Positions 1 to 8,756 of a stretch of DNA of 48,327 bases are shown piece after piece (the first letter of the stretch is position 1; each line of letters begins with the position of its first letter). A model generated the notes under the pieces. It was given only the letters and a program-made list of their open reading frames with translations. It ran no database searches and was not told the origin of the DNA. A program made the position numbers and the translations under genes. The stretch lies in NCBI GenBank assembly GCA_030729925.1, contig JANQWK010000097.1, positions 1 to 48,327 of the forward strand. Direction: 5' to 3'. This DNA is from Saprospiraceae bacterium. GTDB taxonomy: Bacteria > Bacteroidota > Bacteroidia > Chitinophagales > Saprospiraceae.

Positions 1-287
1 CTACAATTTGTTAAACAATTTAGGTTATAAAATATGGATACAAAAATTAGCCGAAACTACTGAAGCCCTGTGAGTTACACAGAGCATCTAAATTAAAATC
101 AACAAAAACTATCTATATACAAACTTCCAGACGCGGATGCGCCGGATTCATCAGAGACAATCCGAAGGTGTGTATTCATGAGAATCATAGAAACAATTAG
201 GTCGTGTGTCGTCAATCAAACGGGCAGCAAAATACCTGTAAATTGTTATCAAAACCCTTCTCCCCCAAAATTTAACTAAAAATAAAA
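1..287. other. Non-coding left edge, no gene supported
   Basis: AT-rich tract before the first gene. I see no reading frame with family signals. A small inverted repeat lies at 143-148/159-164 (CGGATT/AATCCG) and another at 68-72/78-82. The first 30 bases are open in frame 1 and end at TAA (28-30), so they could be the tail of a plus-strand gene lying outside the window, but nine codons cannot show this. No terminator is evident for the minus-strand operon that ends at 288. Confidence 0.5.
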
Positions 288-854
288 CTAATATCCAAAC
301 TGATCTTTAGTAGGCATGGAAAGTAAATGAATCATTTTAATATGAATGGCCTCTGCATCTTTGGTGTGACCTGTCAGGGCAAAAGCGTCATTAGCACCAC
401 TAAGTGCCTGAATTTGAAATATTTCATCCATACCCTTGATGTTGGAGTCCAAAATTAGGTAGGGCTTGTCTGCCCGGTATTCAAACTTCCAGCTGCCTAC
501 TCCAATTTCTTCATTCCAGCGCCCCATGCTGAAAGTGCCATCCGGATTAAACTGAAACCACCGACCGATATTCTGGAAGCGCACGTCAATGACATCTTTG
601 ATAACATAAAACTCGAACACCCAATAATCGCGCATCAGCGCTGCGGTGTATTCGTTCTGGACAACCGGTAACGCAGGCGCATAATCATCGTTCCTATCTT
701 TCAAAGGAGGCATGTAATCTATATTCTCCCGAATGACCTCATTGACGTCCTTGGGCGCTTCTGCTTTTGCCGCACTATCAGCAGCTTCTTCTCCGGCACA
801 AGCCACCAAAAAGAAACCCGTAACAACAGTAAACAGTCCTACGACAAACTTCAT
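288..854 (-). CDS. Predicted lipoprotein, lipocalin-like
   Basis: Predicted lipoprotein of 188 residues. The N-terminus is a hydrophobic signal (residues 3-18) ending in the lipobox LVAC, with the lipidated Cys at 19. I chose the ATG at 854 because it gives this signal; an in-frame extension to 935 would place non-signal sequence before it. The mature part is a compact beta-rich domain (about residues 60-185) with a pattern seen in small lipocalin-like proteins (FNPDGTFSMG, GVGSWKF, ILDSN), which is a resemblance only. It lies 17 nt downstream of the GH65 phosphorylase gene on the same strand and is probably the last gene of that operon. Function is unknown. A link to sugar handling rests only on position. 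Confidence 0.75.
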   Translation of the reverse strand: MKFVVGLFTVVTGFFLVACAGEEAADSAAKAEAPKDVNEVIRENIDYMPPLKDRNDDYAPALPVVQNEYTAALMRDYWVFEFYVIKDVIDVRFQNIGRWFQFNPDGTFSMGRWNEEIGVGSWKFEYRADKPYLILDSNIKGMDEIFQIQALSGANDAFALTGHTKDAEAIHIKMIHLLSMPTKDQFGY

Positions 855-871
855 CTTCGTGTCTTTATGAG

Positions 872-3181
872 TTAACGATTTACAGTTAGGGTGGATAAAC
901 CATCTACAGTAACAACTTGGTTGTTTACCCTGCATGTCATGGGTTCGGCCGATAAATTGTGAAGGGTCGTACCTGCACCATCAATGGTTACCCGCAGTAC
1001 ACGTCCCCTAAAACGGGTTACAAAACTAAATCCTTCCCATTTGGAAGGAATAAAAGGCGCAAAACTCAACTGCCCGTCCACGACCTTCATCCCTGCAAAC
1101 CCCTTTACCACCGACATCCAGGTTCCTGCCATGCTGGTAATATGCAATCCATCTTCGGTGTCATTGTTGTAGTCATCCAAATCCAGCCTGGCCGTGCGCA
1201 AGTACATTTCATAAGCTTTTTCTTCTTTGCCCAGGCGCGCTGCCAAAATAGCATGTACACAAGGAGAAAGAGAGGACTCATGAACCGTTTTGGGTTCATA
1301 GAAATCAAAGTTGCGACGGATGGCATCCAAGTCAAACTGATCCTCAAAGAAATACAGCCCTTGCAGCACATCCGCTTGTTTGATGAAACAAGAGCGCAAA
1401 ATCCTGTCCCAAGACCAATTCTGGTTCAACGGACGATCCTTGGCATCCAACTGATCCACATTCATAAGTTGTTTGTCGAGGAAACCATCCTGCTGCAAAA
1501 ATATACCAAGCTGCTCGTGTTCCGGCAAGTACATTTTCTGAATAATATCCTCCCAATGTGCCTGCTCTGCATTCCCCTCCAGGCCTGTTTTTTGAAGGAT
1601 CCCCCCAGAGGCCGCTGGATCATTGCGTTCTACCTGGGCCAACACCTCTAAGGTATATTGCAAGCACCAGCGGGCTATAAAATTGGTGTACCAGTTATTG
1701 TTGACGTTGTTTTCGTACTCATTCGGGCCGGTCACGCCATGCATGACGTACTTTTGCCGCCACTCCGACCAGTGTACCCGCTGTGCCCAAAATCGGGAAA
1801 TCGCGATCAATACCTCCAGACCATATTCAGCCAGGTACTGCTCATCACCGGTATATTTTACATAATCATAAATAGCATACGCAATCGCACCATTGCGGTG
1901 AATTTCCTCGAAGGTGATTTCCCATTCGTTGTGGCACTCTTCTCCGTTCATCGTCACCATAGGGTACAAAGCCGCTCCTCCGGAAAATCCGAGTTTCCCG
2001 GCGTTTTCAATCGCCCGATCCAGGTGGTTATAGCGGTAAACCAACAGGTTGCGAGCCACCTGTTGATCTGCACTCGACAGGTAAAAAGGCAAACAATAAG
2101 CCTCGGTGTCCCAGTACGTGCTGCCACCGTATTTTTCCCCGGTAAAACCTTTAGGTCCAATATTCAAACGTGCATCCTGACCCGTGTAGGTCTGGTACAA
2201 CTGGAAAATATTAAAGCGAATGGCCTGTTGTGCCGCAACATCGCCATGAATCTGGATGTCCGCACCTTCCCAAGTCTTTGCCCAGGCAGCAGCATGATCA
2301 GCAAGCAGACGGTCGAACCCAGCACCGGCTGCAGCTCGCACCTTCTCCTGACAGCCCTCTGCCAAAACTTCCGGCTCATGGTTGAGCGACGACAACACCG
2401 CCGCATACTTATACACAGTCAAAGTGTGTCCTCCTTTTACTTTCTGTTTGATGCGCAGCCCGGCATAATCTTCCCGTTCCTTTTTAGCGCTCTTCACCTC
2501 CAGCTCCTCCCCATTTTTTTCCAACTGCACCTTCATGGCCGTGCCCACCTGAAAACCCGTTTTTTTGGTTTCTGCCAACACCCAGGCCAGTGTTCTTTTT
2601 GCCTTGGCAGCCTTGGGAATCCAGAATTTTTCATCGTAGTTCGAGTCCTGATTCACAATACCCGCATCCACATACGCCTCGATACTCACTTCCACAGCGT
2701 CTTCCAGCGGCGTAACCCGGTATCGGATCGCACCGATCTCAGGGTCTGCCAAAGAGCAAAAGCGAGTAGCCTCCACCCGAATCCTGGAGCCATCAGCCAA
2801 ACGAGCTGTAAATGTCCGCTGCAGATACCCTTCCTTCATGTTCAATTCCCTGCGAAAATCCTCTACCTCACAGGTCGCCAGATCCAGGACAACTCCGTTG
2901 ATCTCCACATCCAATCCGTTCCAGGAAGGAGCATTCAACACCTTTGCAAAATACTCGGGATAACCATTTTTCCACCAACCCACCTTCGTCTTGTCGGGGT
3001 AGTAAATTCCCGCTACATAACTTCCCTGAAGGGTATGGCCGCTAAAACCCTCTTCAAAATTGGCTCGCTGCCCCATCATTCCATTCCCGATGCTGAAAAT
3101 ACTCTCGGAAATCTGACTGTATTCGGCGTGAAAGCCCTCCTCAATTATTGACCATTCGTCGTGGACAAGATATGATTTCAT
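872..3181 (-). CDS. GH65 family glycoside phosphorylase, likely maltose phosphorylase
   Basis: Glycoside hydrolase family 65 phosphorylase of 769 residues, the normal length for the family. It splits an alpha-glucoside with phosphate, inverting the anomeric carbon, to give beta-glucose 1-phosphate and a free sugar. The central (alpha/alpha)6 barrel carries the motif TGPNEYENNVNNNWYTN, and E488 in it is the expected general acid (the family's Glu487 in Lactobacillus maltose phosphorylase). A C-terminal HESSLS motif fits the phosphate pocket. The start codon overlaps the stop of pgmB (ATGA, 3178-3181). That gene would convert the beta-glucose 1-phosphate to glucose 6-phosphate, so the pair forms an ATP-saving alpha-glucoside pathway. 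No signal peptide is seen, so it is cytoplasmic. Maltose is the most likely substrate, but trehalose or kojibiose phosphorylase cannot be excluded by eye. Confidence 0.9.
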   Translation of the reverse strand: MKSYLVHDEWSIIEEGFHAEYSQISESIFSIGNGMMGQRANFEEGFSGHTLQGSYVAGIYYPDKTKVGWWKNGYPEYFAKVLNAPSWNGLDVEINGVVLDLATCEVEDFRRELNMKEGYLQRTFTARLADGSRIRVEATRFCSLADPEIGAIRYRVTPLEDAVEVSIEAYVDAGIVNQDSNYDEKFWIPKAAKAKRTLAWVLAETKKTGFQVGTAMKVQLEKNGEELEVKSAKKEREDYAGLRIKQKVKGGHTLTVYKYAAVLSSLNHEPEVLAEGCQEKVRAAAGAGFDRLLADHAAAWAKTWEGADIQIHGDVAAQQAIRFNIFQLYQTYTGQDARLNIGPKGFTGEKYGGSTYWDTEAYCLPFYLSSADQQVARNLLVYRYNHLDRAIENAGKLGFSGGAALYPMVTMNGEECHNEWEITFEEIHRNGAIAYAIYDYVKYTGDEQYLAEYGLEVLIAISRFWAQRVHWSEWRQKYVMHGVTGPNEYENNVNNNWYTNFIARWCLQYTLEVLAQVERNDPAASGGILQKTGLEGNAEQAHWEDIIQKMYLPEHEQLGIFLQQDGFLDKQLMNVDQLDAKDRPLNQNWSWDRILRSCFIKQADVLQGLYFFEDQFDLDAIRRNFDFYEPKTVHESSLSPCVHAILAARLGKEEKAYEMYLRTARLDLDDYNNDTEDGLHITSMAGTWMSVVKGFAGMKVVDGQLSFAPFIPSKWEGFSFVTRFRGRVLRVTIDGAGTTLHNLSAEPMTCRVNNQVVTVDGLSTLTVNR

Positions 3182-3834
3182 AGATGGGTTATGGTTTGTA
3201 TCAATTGGGTAAAATCTAAATTTTCAAATCCTGAAATTACAACATGCGCCAGGGGCAACTGTTCTGCCTGACCTACGCCTACGGCAAAAAATCCACCCGC
3301 CAAAGCAGCTTCAATGCCTTTATCTGCATCTTCGAAAACGACACATTCCCGGGGAGACGCATCAAGCGCTGCTGCGCCCAGCAGGAAAACCTCCGGATCC
3401 GGTTTGCTGCGGCTCGTTTTGTTGCCATCAATGATCACATCAAAATATTCCAGCAGCCCAACGCGTTCCAGAATAGCAGGTGCATTTTTGCTGGCGGAGC
3501 CCAGCGCAATTTTTAGCCCCGTATTCCGACAGTAATTTAAAAACGATAAAACCCCAGGCAGTATTTCATCAGCCGTCATCCGATCAATGTATTCCAAATA
3601 CCACTCGTTTTTTCGCGCAGCCCACAGGTCTTTTTCTGCTTCAGTAAGCTGCACGCCCCCCTTTTCGAGGATGAGGTTGAGCGATTCTATCCGGCTTACC
3701 CCCTTGAGTTTTTCATTGAAAGCCTCATCAAAATCAAAACCCAAGGCATTGGCCAGTTTTTTCCAGGCCACAAAGTGGTATTTTGCCGTGTCCACGATCA
3801 CTCCGTCCAAATCAAAAATACAAGCTTTGATCAT
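3178..3834 (-). CDS. pgmB: Beta-phosphoglucomutase
   Basis: HAD-superfamily beta-phosphoglucomutase of 218 residues, converting beta-glucose 1-phosphate to glucose 6-phosphate through a beta-glucose 1,6-bisphosphate intermediate. The N-terminal motif FDLDGVIVDTAKYHFVAWK holds the nucleophile D8 and the acid/base D10, closely following the classic enzyme. The cap domain follows, then the SAS phosphate-binding triad near residue 117 (LGSASKNA) and the metal-binding DADKGIEAA motif near 168. It is first in the operon and overlaps the GH65 gene by 4 nt. A TAnnTTTG-type -7 box lies about 25 nt upstream. The pairing with a GH65 phosphorylase makes this assignment strong. Confidence 0.93.
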   Translation of the reverse strand: MIKACIFDLDGVIVDTAKYHFVAWKKLANALGFDFDEAFNEKLKGVSRIESLNLILEKGGVQLTEAEKDLWAARKNEWYLEYIDRMTADEILPGVLSFLNYCRNTGLKIALGSASKNAPAILERVGLLEYFDVIIDGNKTSRSKPDPEVFLLGAAALDASPRECVVFEDADKGIEAALAGGFFAVGVGQAEQLPLAHVVISGFENLDFTQLIQTITHL

Positions 3835-3858
3835 ATTTCACTTTATTATACGGGTATG

Positions 3859-3866
3859 CAAAGGTA
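3859..3866 (-). promoter_or_regulatory. Candidate -7 box for the pgmB operon
   Basis: Reads TACCTTTG on the minus strand, an exact match to the Bacteroidota -7 consensus TAnnTTTG. It lies about 25 nt upstream of the pgmB start. No clear TTG is found at the -33 distance, so this is a half-site match only. Confidence 0.45.
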
Positions 3867-4011
3867 AAAAGTTTAAGGCTTTAGCTGAAAAAAAACTAAG
3901 ATTGTGTAATATAAACACTTTCCCGGTTGATTTTTTTCCGAAGGAAGGGTTAAACCTTTCGGTAAAAAATGCATCCCAATTACGTTTTCACGGCCAATAA
4001 AACCTCCCTCC

Positions 4012-5613
4012 ATGGAAGAACCTACGACGCAAACTACCGGTCTGGACAAATACACTGGCGAATGGTCCCTCACAGATGCCGCGCATTTGCTGAGGCGTAC
4101 TACTTTTGGCCCTACCCTCGCGGAGATCAAAATGGGTCACGCAATGGGTCTGGATGCCCTTGTACAGCGCTTAATACAGCCCTCTCCCATGCCCAATCCG
4201 CCGCTCAATGCCAATTTTGCAGACGATCCCAATGTGCCAATTGGCAGCACCTGGGTAACAGCTCCTTATGTTGCAGGTGAAAATCTGGAACGCTACCGCA
4301 ATCAAAGTCTGGCTGCCTGGACGCTGCAACAGCAATTGCAGGAACAGTTTTCCCTGCGGGAAAAAATGACCTTGTTTTGGTACAATCATTTTGCGGTTCA
4401 TAATATCAACGATCCCAAATACCTTTATAAGCATGTGACTTTGCTGCGCGAAAATGCGCTGGGCAACTTCAAACAGTTGGTCAAGGAAGTGACCCTGGAT
4501 CCGGCCATGCTGCGGTTTCTGAACGGCAACCAAAATACGCGCCAAGCGCCTAATGAAAATTTTGCCCGCGAACTACTGGAACTCTATACGATCGGAAAAG
4601 GCCCGCAAGTGGCTCAGGGAGATTACAGCAACTATACCGAGGAGGATGTGATCGCCATTGCAAAAGTCCTGACCGGCTGGCGCGATATCGGTTACCGCAC
4701 CTTGAACCCCAGTGTTCAGTTGCACGCCATTTTCGTAGCCAATCGCCATGATACTTCAACCAAACAACTTTCCCACCGATTCGGTCAGGCAGTTATTCCC
4801 AACATGGGCGAACGGGAGTACAGCTACCTGATTGACCTGATCTTCCAGCAGCAAGAAGTAGCGCGGTTTATTTGCCGCAAATTGTACCGCTGGTTTGTGT
4901 ATTATGTGATTGATGAAAGCGTAGAAAATGCCATCATTGAACCACTGGCCGATTTGCTGATCCGGCAAAATTTTGAATTGCAGGAAGTGGTAAGGACCTT
5001 GATCTCGAGTGAACATTTTTTCGACCGACTCAATCGGGGGCCTATGATCAAGCATCCCCTGGATTTTATGATCGGTCTGCTCCGACAGTTTGAAGTACCA
5101 CAGGCACCCAATCCCGGCCCCAACCAAACAGTCTTTTTCCAATTGTACAATATTGCGTCCAGCATGGACATGAATTACTACAATCCGCCCAGCGTTTCCG
5201 GCTGGAAGGCCTGGCATCAAGAGCCCGGCTATTACCGGTTTTGGATCAATGGTACCACCCTGCCCATCAGGGAGAATTTTTCCGATGCCCTGGCTGGTCC
5301 CGGATTGCGCTTCGCCGGCCACCTGCTGCGCATCAATGCACTGGCTTTTTTGGACAAACTCGACGAGCCTGCCGATGTGAATGCCCTCATCGAGTCCTGT
5401 ATCGTAGCTTTATTGCCTCAGGATCTGACAGCCGACCAGAAAGCTGCCTTGAAGGATCTCTTGGTGGGGGGATTGCCCGATTTTGTTTGGAACAATGAGT
5501 ATGTGGCCTACAAAACAGAACCCGGCAATACCAATGCCGCCGCCCTTGTGGAAGGGAAGTTCAGAAATTTTATCAAAACCATGCTATCCATGGCAGAATA
5601 CTATTTAAGCTAA
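4012..5613 (+). CDS. DUF1800 family protein
   Basis: DUF1800 family protein of 533 residues. Family hallmarks visible are an N-terminal helix with HLLRRTTFGPT, the stretch MTLFWYNHFAV near residue 120, and NENFARELLELYTIG near residue 182. Members are commonly paired with a DUF1501 gene, as here (the next gene starts 4 nt after the stop), and are thought to act outside the cytoplasm, but no biochemical role is established that I can name. This copy begins MEEPTTQTTG and has no recognisable signal peptide, unlike its partner. No upstream in-frame start was found that would add one. Either it is exported by another route or it stays inside the cell. Confidence 0.85.
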   Translation: MEEPTTQTTGLDKYTGEWSLTDAAHLLRRTTFGPTLAEIKMGHAMGLDALVQRLIQPSPMPNPPLNANFADDPNVPIGSTWVTAPYVAGENLERYRNQSLAAWTLQQQLQEQFSLREKMTLFWYNHFAVHNINDPKYLYKHVTLLRENALGNFKQLVKEVTLDPAMLRFLNGNQNTRQAPNENFARELLELYTIGKGPQVAQGDYSNYTEEDVIAIAKVLTGWRDIGYRTLNPSVQLHAIFVANRHDTSTKQLSHRFGQAVIPNMGEREYSYLIDLIFQQQEVARFICRKLYRWFVYYVIDESVENAIIEPLADLLIRQNFELQEVVRTLISSEHFFDRLNRGPMIKHPLDFMIGLLRQFEVPQAPNPGPNQTVFFQLYNIASSMDMNYYNPPSVSGWKAWHQEPGYYRFWINGTTLPIRENFSDALAGPGLRFAGHLLRINALAFLDKLDEPADVNALIESCIVALLPQDLTADQKAALKDLLVGGLPDFVWNNEYVAYKTEPGNTNAAALVEGKFRNFIKTMLSMAEYYLS

Positions 5614-5617
5614 TCCC

Positions 5618-7186
5618 ATGAAAAGAAGACAGTTTATCCGATCTACCGGCACCGTACTGAGCCTGCCGATCTTACTCAAGGGCATGCCGGTATCGGCCAT
5701 GGACAAAACCAGCATTTTTGAGTTTACCGATCCCGATAACGACCGCATCCTGGTACTCATCCAGCTCAATGGGGGTACAGATGGGTTGAATATGATTTTG
5801 CCCAGAGATCAATACGACAACCTGGCACAGGTGCGGGGCAATATCCTGATGCCGGAGTCCCGCATTGGGGTGCTTACCGATGTTACAGGCATCCACCCGG
5901 CCATGGAAAAAACGCGGGTACTGTATGAGGAAGGCAAACTCGGCGTCATTCAGAGCGTGGGCTACCCCAACCAGGATAGGTCACATTTCCGTTCCATGGA
6001 TATCTGGCAATCTGCTTCTCCTGCTACCGAATTTTGGCATACCGGCTGGCTGGGAAGACATTTTGGTGCGAATTACCCCGATTTTCCTCAAAACTATCCC
6101 AATAGCGCCCATCCCCATCCTTTTGCCGTTTCGCTGGGCAGGGTTGTTTCGGAAACCTGCGAAGGCCCAAATGGCAATTTTAGCATTACCCTGGATGATC
6201 CTTTTAAATTGATCGAACTGTTTGAAGGGATGGACGAATCTGCTCCCGATACCCCTTATGGAGAGGAATTGGCTTTTTTGCGGATCAGCAAAGCCCAGAC
6301 CAACGCCTATTCGGAAAGCATTGTGGCAGCAGCAGGGAAAGGTACCAATACGGTTACCTATCCGGATAATACTTTTGCGCGACAGCTGTCCAATATTGCG
6401 CTGCTCATCAGCGGCGGACTTTCTACCAAGGTATATGTCGTAAGTCTGGGGGGATTCGATACGCATGCCAATCAGGTGGAGGAAGCTGATAAAACCACCG
6501 GAGAACATGCCGCGTTGCTACAGACCCTCTCCGATGGAATGGCCGCCTTCCAACAAGATTTGTTCCAACTCGGCCTCGAAGAGCGGGTATTGGGGATGAC
6601 CTTCTCTGAGTTTGGCCGACGCATCCGATCCAATGAAAGCATGGGAACGGATCACGGTACCGCTGTTCCGCTCCTGCTTTTTGGGTCTTGCGTGAATAAT
6701 CAAATCCTCGGACAAAATCCGGATATTGATCCGGAGGTAGATGTTCGAGAGGGTCTTCCCATGCAATACGACTTTCGGGATGTGTACGGCACCGTACTCA
6801 AGGATTGGTTTGGGGTGGAAGAGGCTGCCATCCGACAGTTGATTCATCCGGATTTTCAGCCTTTGCCGATCCTGAAAGTTTGTAACCTGACCACTTCTAC
6901 CGGAAATTACCCCCTGGAGCCGTCCACCATTCAGGCAACGCTTTACCCCAATCCCTGCCAGCAATGGTTGTATCTGGATGTAGCGCTACCCGATGCGATG
7001 CAAATCCGGGTGACCCTGCTCGATGCAATGGGAGGACAGCTTGCTGTCGTGAGCAGTAGGAGTTTGTCGGCCGGGATGCATCAATTCCCAATCGAAATGC
7101 GCAGCTTTCCGGCGGGAACCTATTTTGTTCGCATCCAGCATGGGCAACATGTAACCACGAGGAGGATCGTCAAGGTAAGGACATAG
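5618..7186 (+). CDS. DUF1501 family protein with type IX secretion C-terminal domain
   Basis: DUF1501 family protein of 522 residues, related to the sulfatase/alkaline phosphatase fold. An N-terminal RR-containing signal (MKRRQFIRSTGTVLSLP) resembles a Tat signal. Conserved segments include NGGTDGLNM near 51, GGFDTH at 278-283, SEFGRR at 330-335 and GTDHG at 343-347, which are likely metal or phosphate contacts by analogy with the fold. Residues about 440-522 form a type IX secretion (Por) sorting domain, starting YPNP at 443 and containing FPAGTYFVRI and a final lysine/arginine-rich strand. The protein is therefore probably secreted to the cell surface. It follows the DUF1800 gene by 4 nt, and its last 17 nt overlap the convergent acyl-CoA reductase gene. 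Confidence 0.88.
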   Translation: MKRRQFIRSTGTVLSLPILLKGMPVSAMDKTSIFEFTDPDNDRILVLIQLNGGTDGLNMILPRDQYDNLAQVRGNILMPESRIGVLTDVTGIHPAMEKTRVLYEEGKLGVIQSVGYPNQDRSHFRSMDIWQSASPATEFWHTGWLGRHFGANYPDFPQNYPNSAHPHPFAVSLGRVVSETCEGPNGNFSITLDDPFKLIELFEGMDESAPDTPYGEELAFLRISKAQTNAYSESIVAAAGKGTNTVTYPDNTFARQLSNIALLISGGLSTKVYVVSLGGFDTHANQVEEADKTTGEHAALLQTLSDGMAAFQQDLFQLGLEERVLGMTFSEFGRRIRSNESMGTDHGTAVPLLLFGSCVNNQILGQNPDIDPEVDVREGLPMQYDFRDVYGTVLKDWFGVEEAAIRQLIHPDFQPLPILKVCNLTTSTGNYPLEPSTIQATLYPNPCQQWLYLDVALPDAMQIRVTLLDAMGGQLAVVSSRSLSAGMHQFPIEMRSFPAGTYFVRIQHGQHVTTRRIVKVRT

Positions 7187-8204
7187 TCCTCAGAAATTGC
7201 ATCACATCCACGCCGTCGGGATAATCGTGCAAGCCGGGTTGCTGGGTAGTCCCAAAAGCGAGGGTGTTCCAGGAATCCAAGGGCTGCCCGGCAACCAGGC
7301 ACTGGATGTCTTCCCGATGGGCATGTAGTGAAGCAGCCAAATCTTCTTGGCTGTCGTAATACTCGTAATGCAAACAAGCAATCCGGGACAGCAGAGAGGG
7401 GTTCTCCTGAAGAATCAGGCTACCGGTATTCAAAAACTCCGCCCTGTTCAGCACAAACAAAGCGTAGTTGTAATCGAAATTGTGTTTGTACTTTTCGTGT
7501 AACACGATATCCCGAAACTCGTGTAACGCCTCCAGTAGGGGTTCAAAGTTATACCCACGAGGAACATATATTTTTGACACATTGCGACAGCCTAGTCCGA
7601 AATAAGCAAAAATGTCCTGCCCCAGTGCATGTAGCGCTGCCGGGCTTTCCTGTCCATTCAGAATGGCGACACTGTTGCGGTTTTTCCGAAGGATACCCGG
7701 TTTTCTGCCAAAATAAGCCTCGAAATACCGATAGGCATTGTTGCTGCCGGTTGCAATCACCGCATCAAACCCATTCAACCGTTCTGAAAAAACCACCCTT
7801 CCTTTTACCCGCTCATCCCGCTCCTCCAACCAGCTAATCAAGTGCGGAAGCAGGTACTTGTCCTTTTCGGATAGCTTCACCAAAGTACGGTGGCCGCTCA
7901 CAAACACGCAGAGCACATCCTGGAAGCCAACCAAGGGAAGATTTCCGGCCATTACCATGCCTATGGTTTTTTCTGAAGGCAACGCTTCCGGAAGCTGGTA
8001 GGGCTGTATCCATTCCTGCAACTTTTCAGGACTCAGCATCTCCCTGGCAATGGCCTTCATCGCTTTGCGCTGGTTGTCCGGAGTAAACCAGGGGTTGTGA
8101 TAAAAAGTGCGTTGCACATAGGCCATGAGGCGCTCGTCGTCGGATTGCAAATATTCGCCCAATTGGGTCAAAAGCCCCAGTCGTTCCTGCAAAGACATGC
8201 CCAT
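7170..8204 (-). CDS. LuxC-like acyl-CoA reductase
   Basis: Protein of 344 residues resembling the acyl-CoA reductase family (LuxC, PF05893), which reduces an acyl thioester to an aldehyde with NADPH. Visible features are a nucleotide-binding region with MVMAGNLPLVGF (84-94), the ATGSNNAYRYFEAYFG segment (151-166), and a candidate acyl-accepting cysteine, C206 in YFGLGCRNVSKIYVP. The family is an offshoot of the aldehyde dehydrogenases. There is no luxD, luxE or luciferase gene nearby, so luminescence is not implied. The gene follows the DUF1415 gene by 1 nt and rluD just before it. An alternative start is the ATG at 8198. The true substrate is unknown. Confidence 0.78.
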   Translation of the reverse strand: MGMSLQERLGLLTQLGEYLQSDDERLMAYVQRTFYHNPWFTPDNQRKAMKAIAREMLSPEKLQEWIQPYQLPEALPSEKTIGMVMAGNLPLVGFQDVLCVFVSGHRTLVKLSEKDKYLLPHLISWLEERDERVKGRVVFSERLNGFDAVIATGSNNAYRYFEAYFGRKPGILRKNRNSVAILNGQESPAALHALGQDIFAYFGLGCRNVSKIYVPRGYNFEPLLEALHEFRDIVLHEKYKHNFDYNYALFVLNRAEFLNTGSLILQENPSLLSRIACLHYEYYDSQEDLAASLHAHREDIQCLVAGQPLDSWNTLAFGTTQQPGLHDYPDGVDVMQFLRTMSLP

Positions 8205-8205
8205 A

Positions 8206-8751
8206 TCAAAATCGGTTGAAGTTAAAATGTTTTAGAATGCCCACAATTCCCAATTCGTTCAGACGGGCAATATTGCGTTCGGGAATGGCGTCAATATCTG
8301 GATACAAATCCACTGCTCGCTCTACCGATGCCTCCCGAATCAAGTGCAACATTGGAAACGGCGAACGGTTCGTATAGTTTTCCGGGTCGTTGGGATGAGT
8401 ACCTTCAAACTGATAGTCCGGGTGAAAGGAAGCCACCTGAATGTCGCCTTCGAGATCCAGACCAACCAAAAGCTCGTCCCATACCTCCAAATAATCGTTG
8501 TAATCTGCAAAATCCCTCAAAGCGCAGGGATGGATCAATAAGGTCGTTTCCACAACAGCGGGATCCGTCGCTTGGAGGAACAACAACTCCTTCGCCAGCA
8601 GTTCTCCCAACGCTTTGGGATCTTTGCCTTCGAACAGCACATAGCGAATCCTGCCCTCAAGAGCCGGTTTTTTTGCAAATGGACATAAGTTCAACCCGAT
8701 CACAAATTGTTCTACCCATTCCCGGGTAATACTAATTTCATCCATACTCAT
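8206..8751 (-). CDS. DUF1415 domain protein
   Basis: DUF1415 family protein of about 181 residues. The diagnostic N-terminal motif is EWVEQFVIGLNLCPFAKKP, with a conserved Cys, followed by a region rich in aromatic and acidic residues (DFADYNDYLEVWDELLV, SFHPDYQFEG). The function of the family is unknown to me. The ATG at 8751 has AGAAGG upstream. A GTG at 8760 would overlap the rluD stop (GTGA) and add three residues, and either start is possible. It sits between rluD and the acyl-CoA reductase in what looks like one transcript. Confidence 0.85.
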   Translation of the reverse strand: MSMDEISITREWVEQFVIGLNLCPFAKKPALEGRIRYVLFEGKDPKALGELLAKELLFLQATDPAVVETTLLIHPCALRDFADYNDYLEVWDELLVGLDLEGDIQVASFHPDYQFEGTHPNDPENYTNRSPFPMLHLIREASVERAVDLYPDIDAIPERNIARLNELGIVGILKHFNFNRF

Positions 8752-8756
8752 TTTTT

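Noticed and set aside
1658-3151. Long open frame on the plus strand opposite the GH65 gene (about 497 codons).
   Set aside because: It is antisense to a well-supported GH65 phosphorylase with intact catalytic motifs. The predicted protein has no family signal and shows the skew expected of a shadow frame.
3918-4011. A consensus promoter for the DUF1800 gene.
   Set aside because: The region holds a CCGAA/TTCGG inverted repeat around GGTTAAACC, but no TAnnTTTG with a TTG at the right distance. I cannot place the start site.
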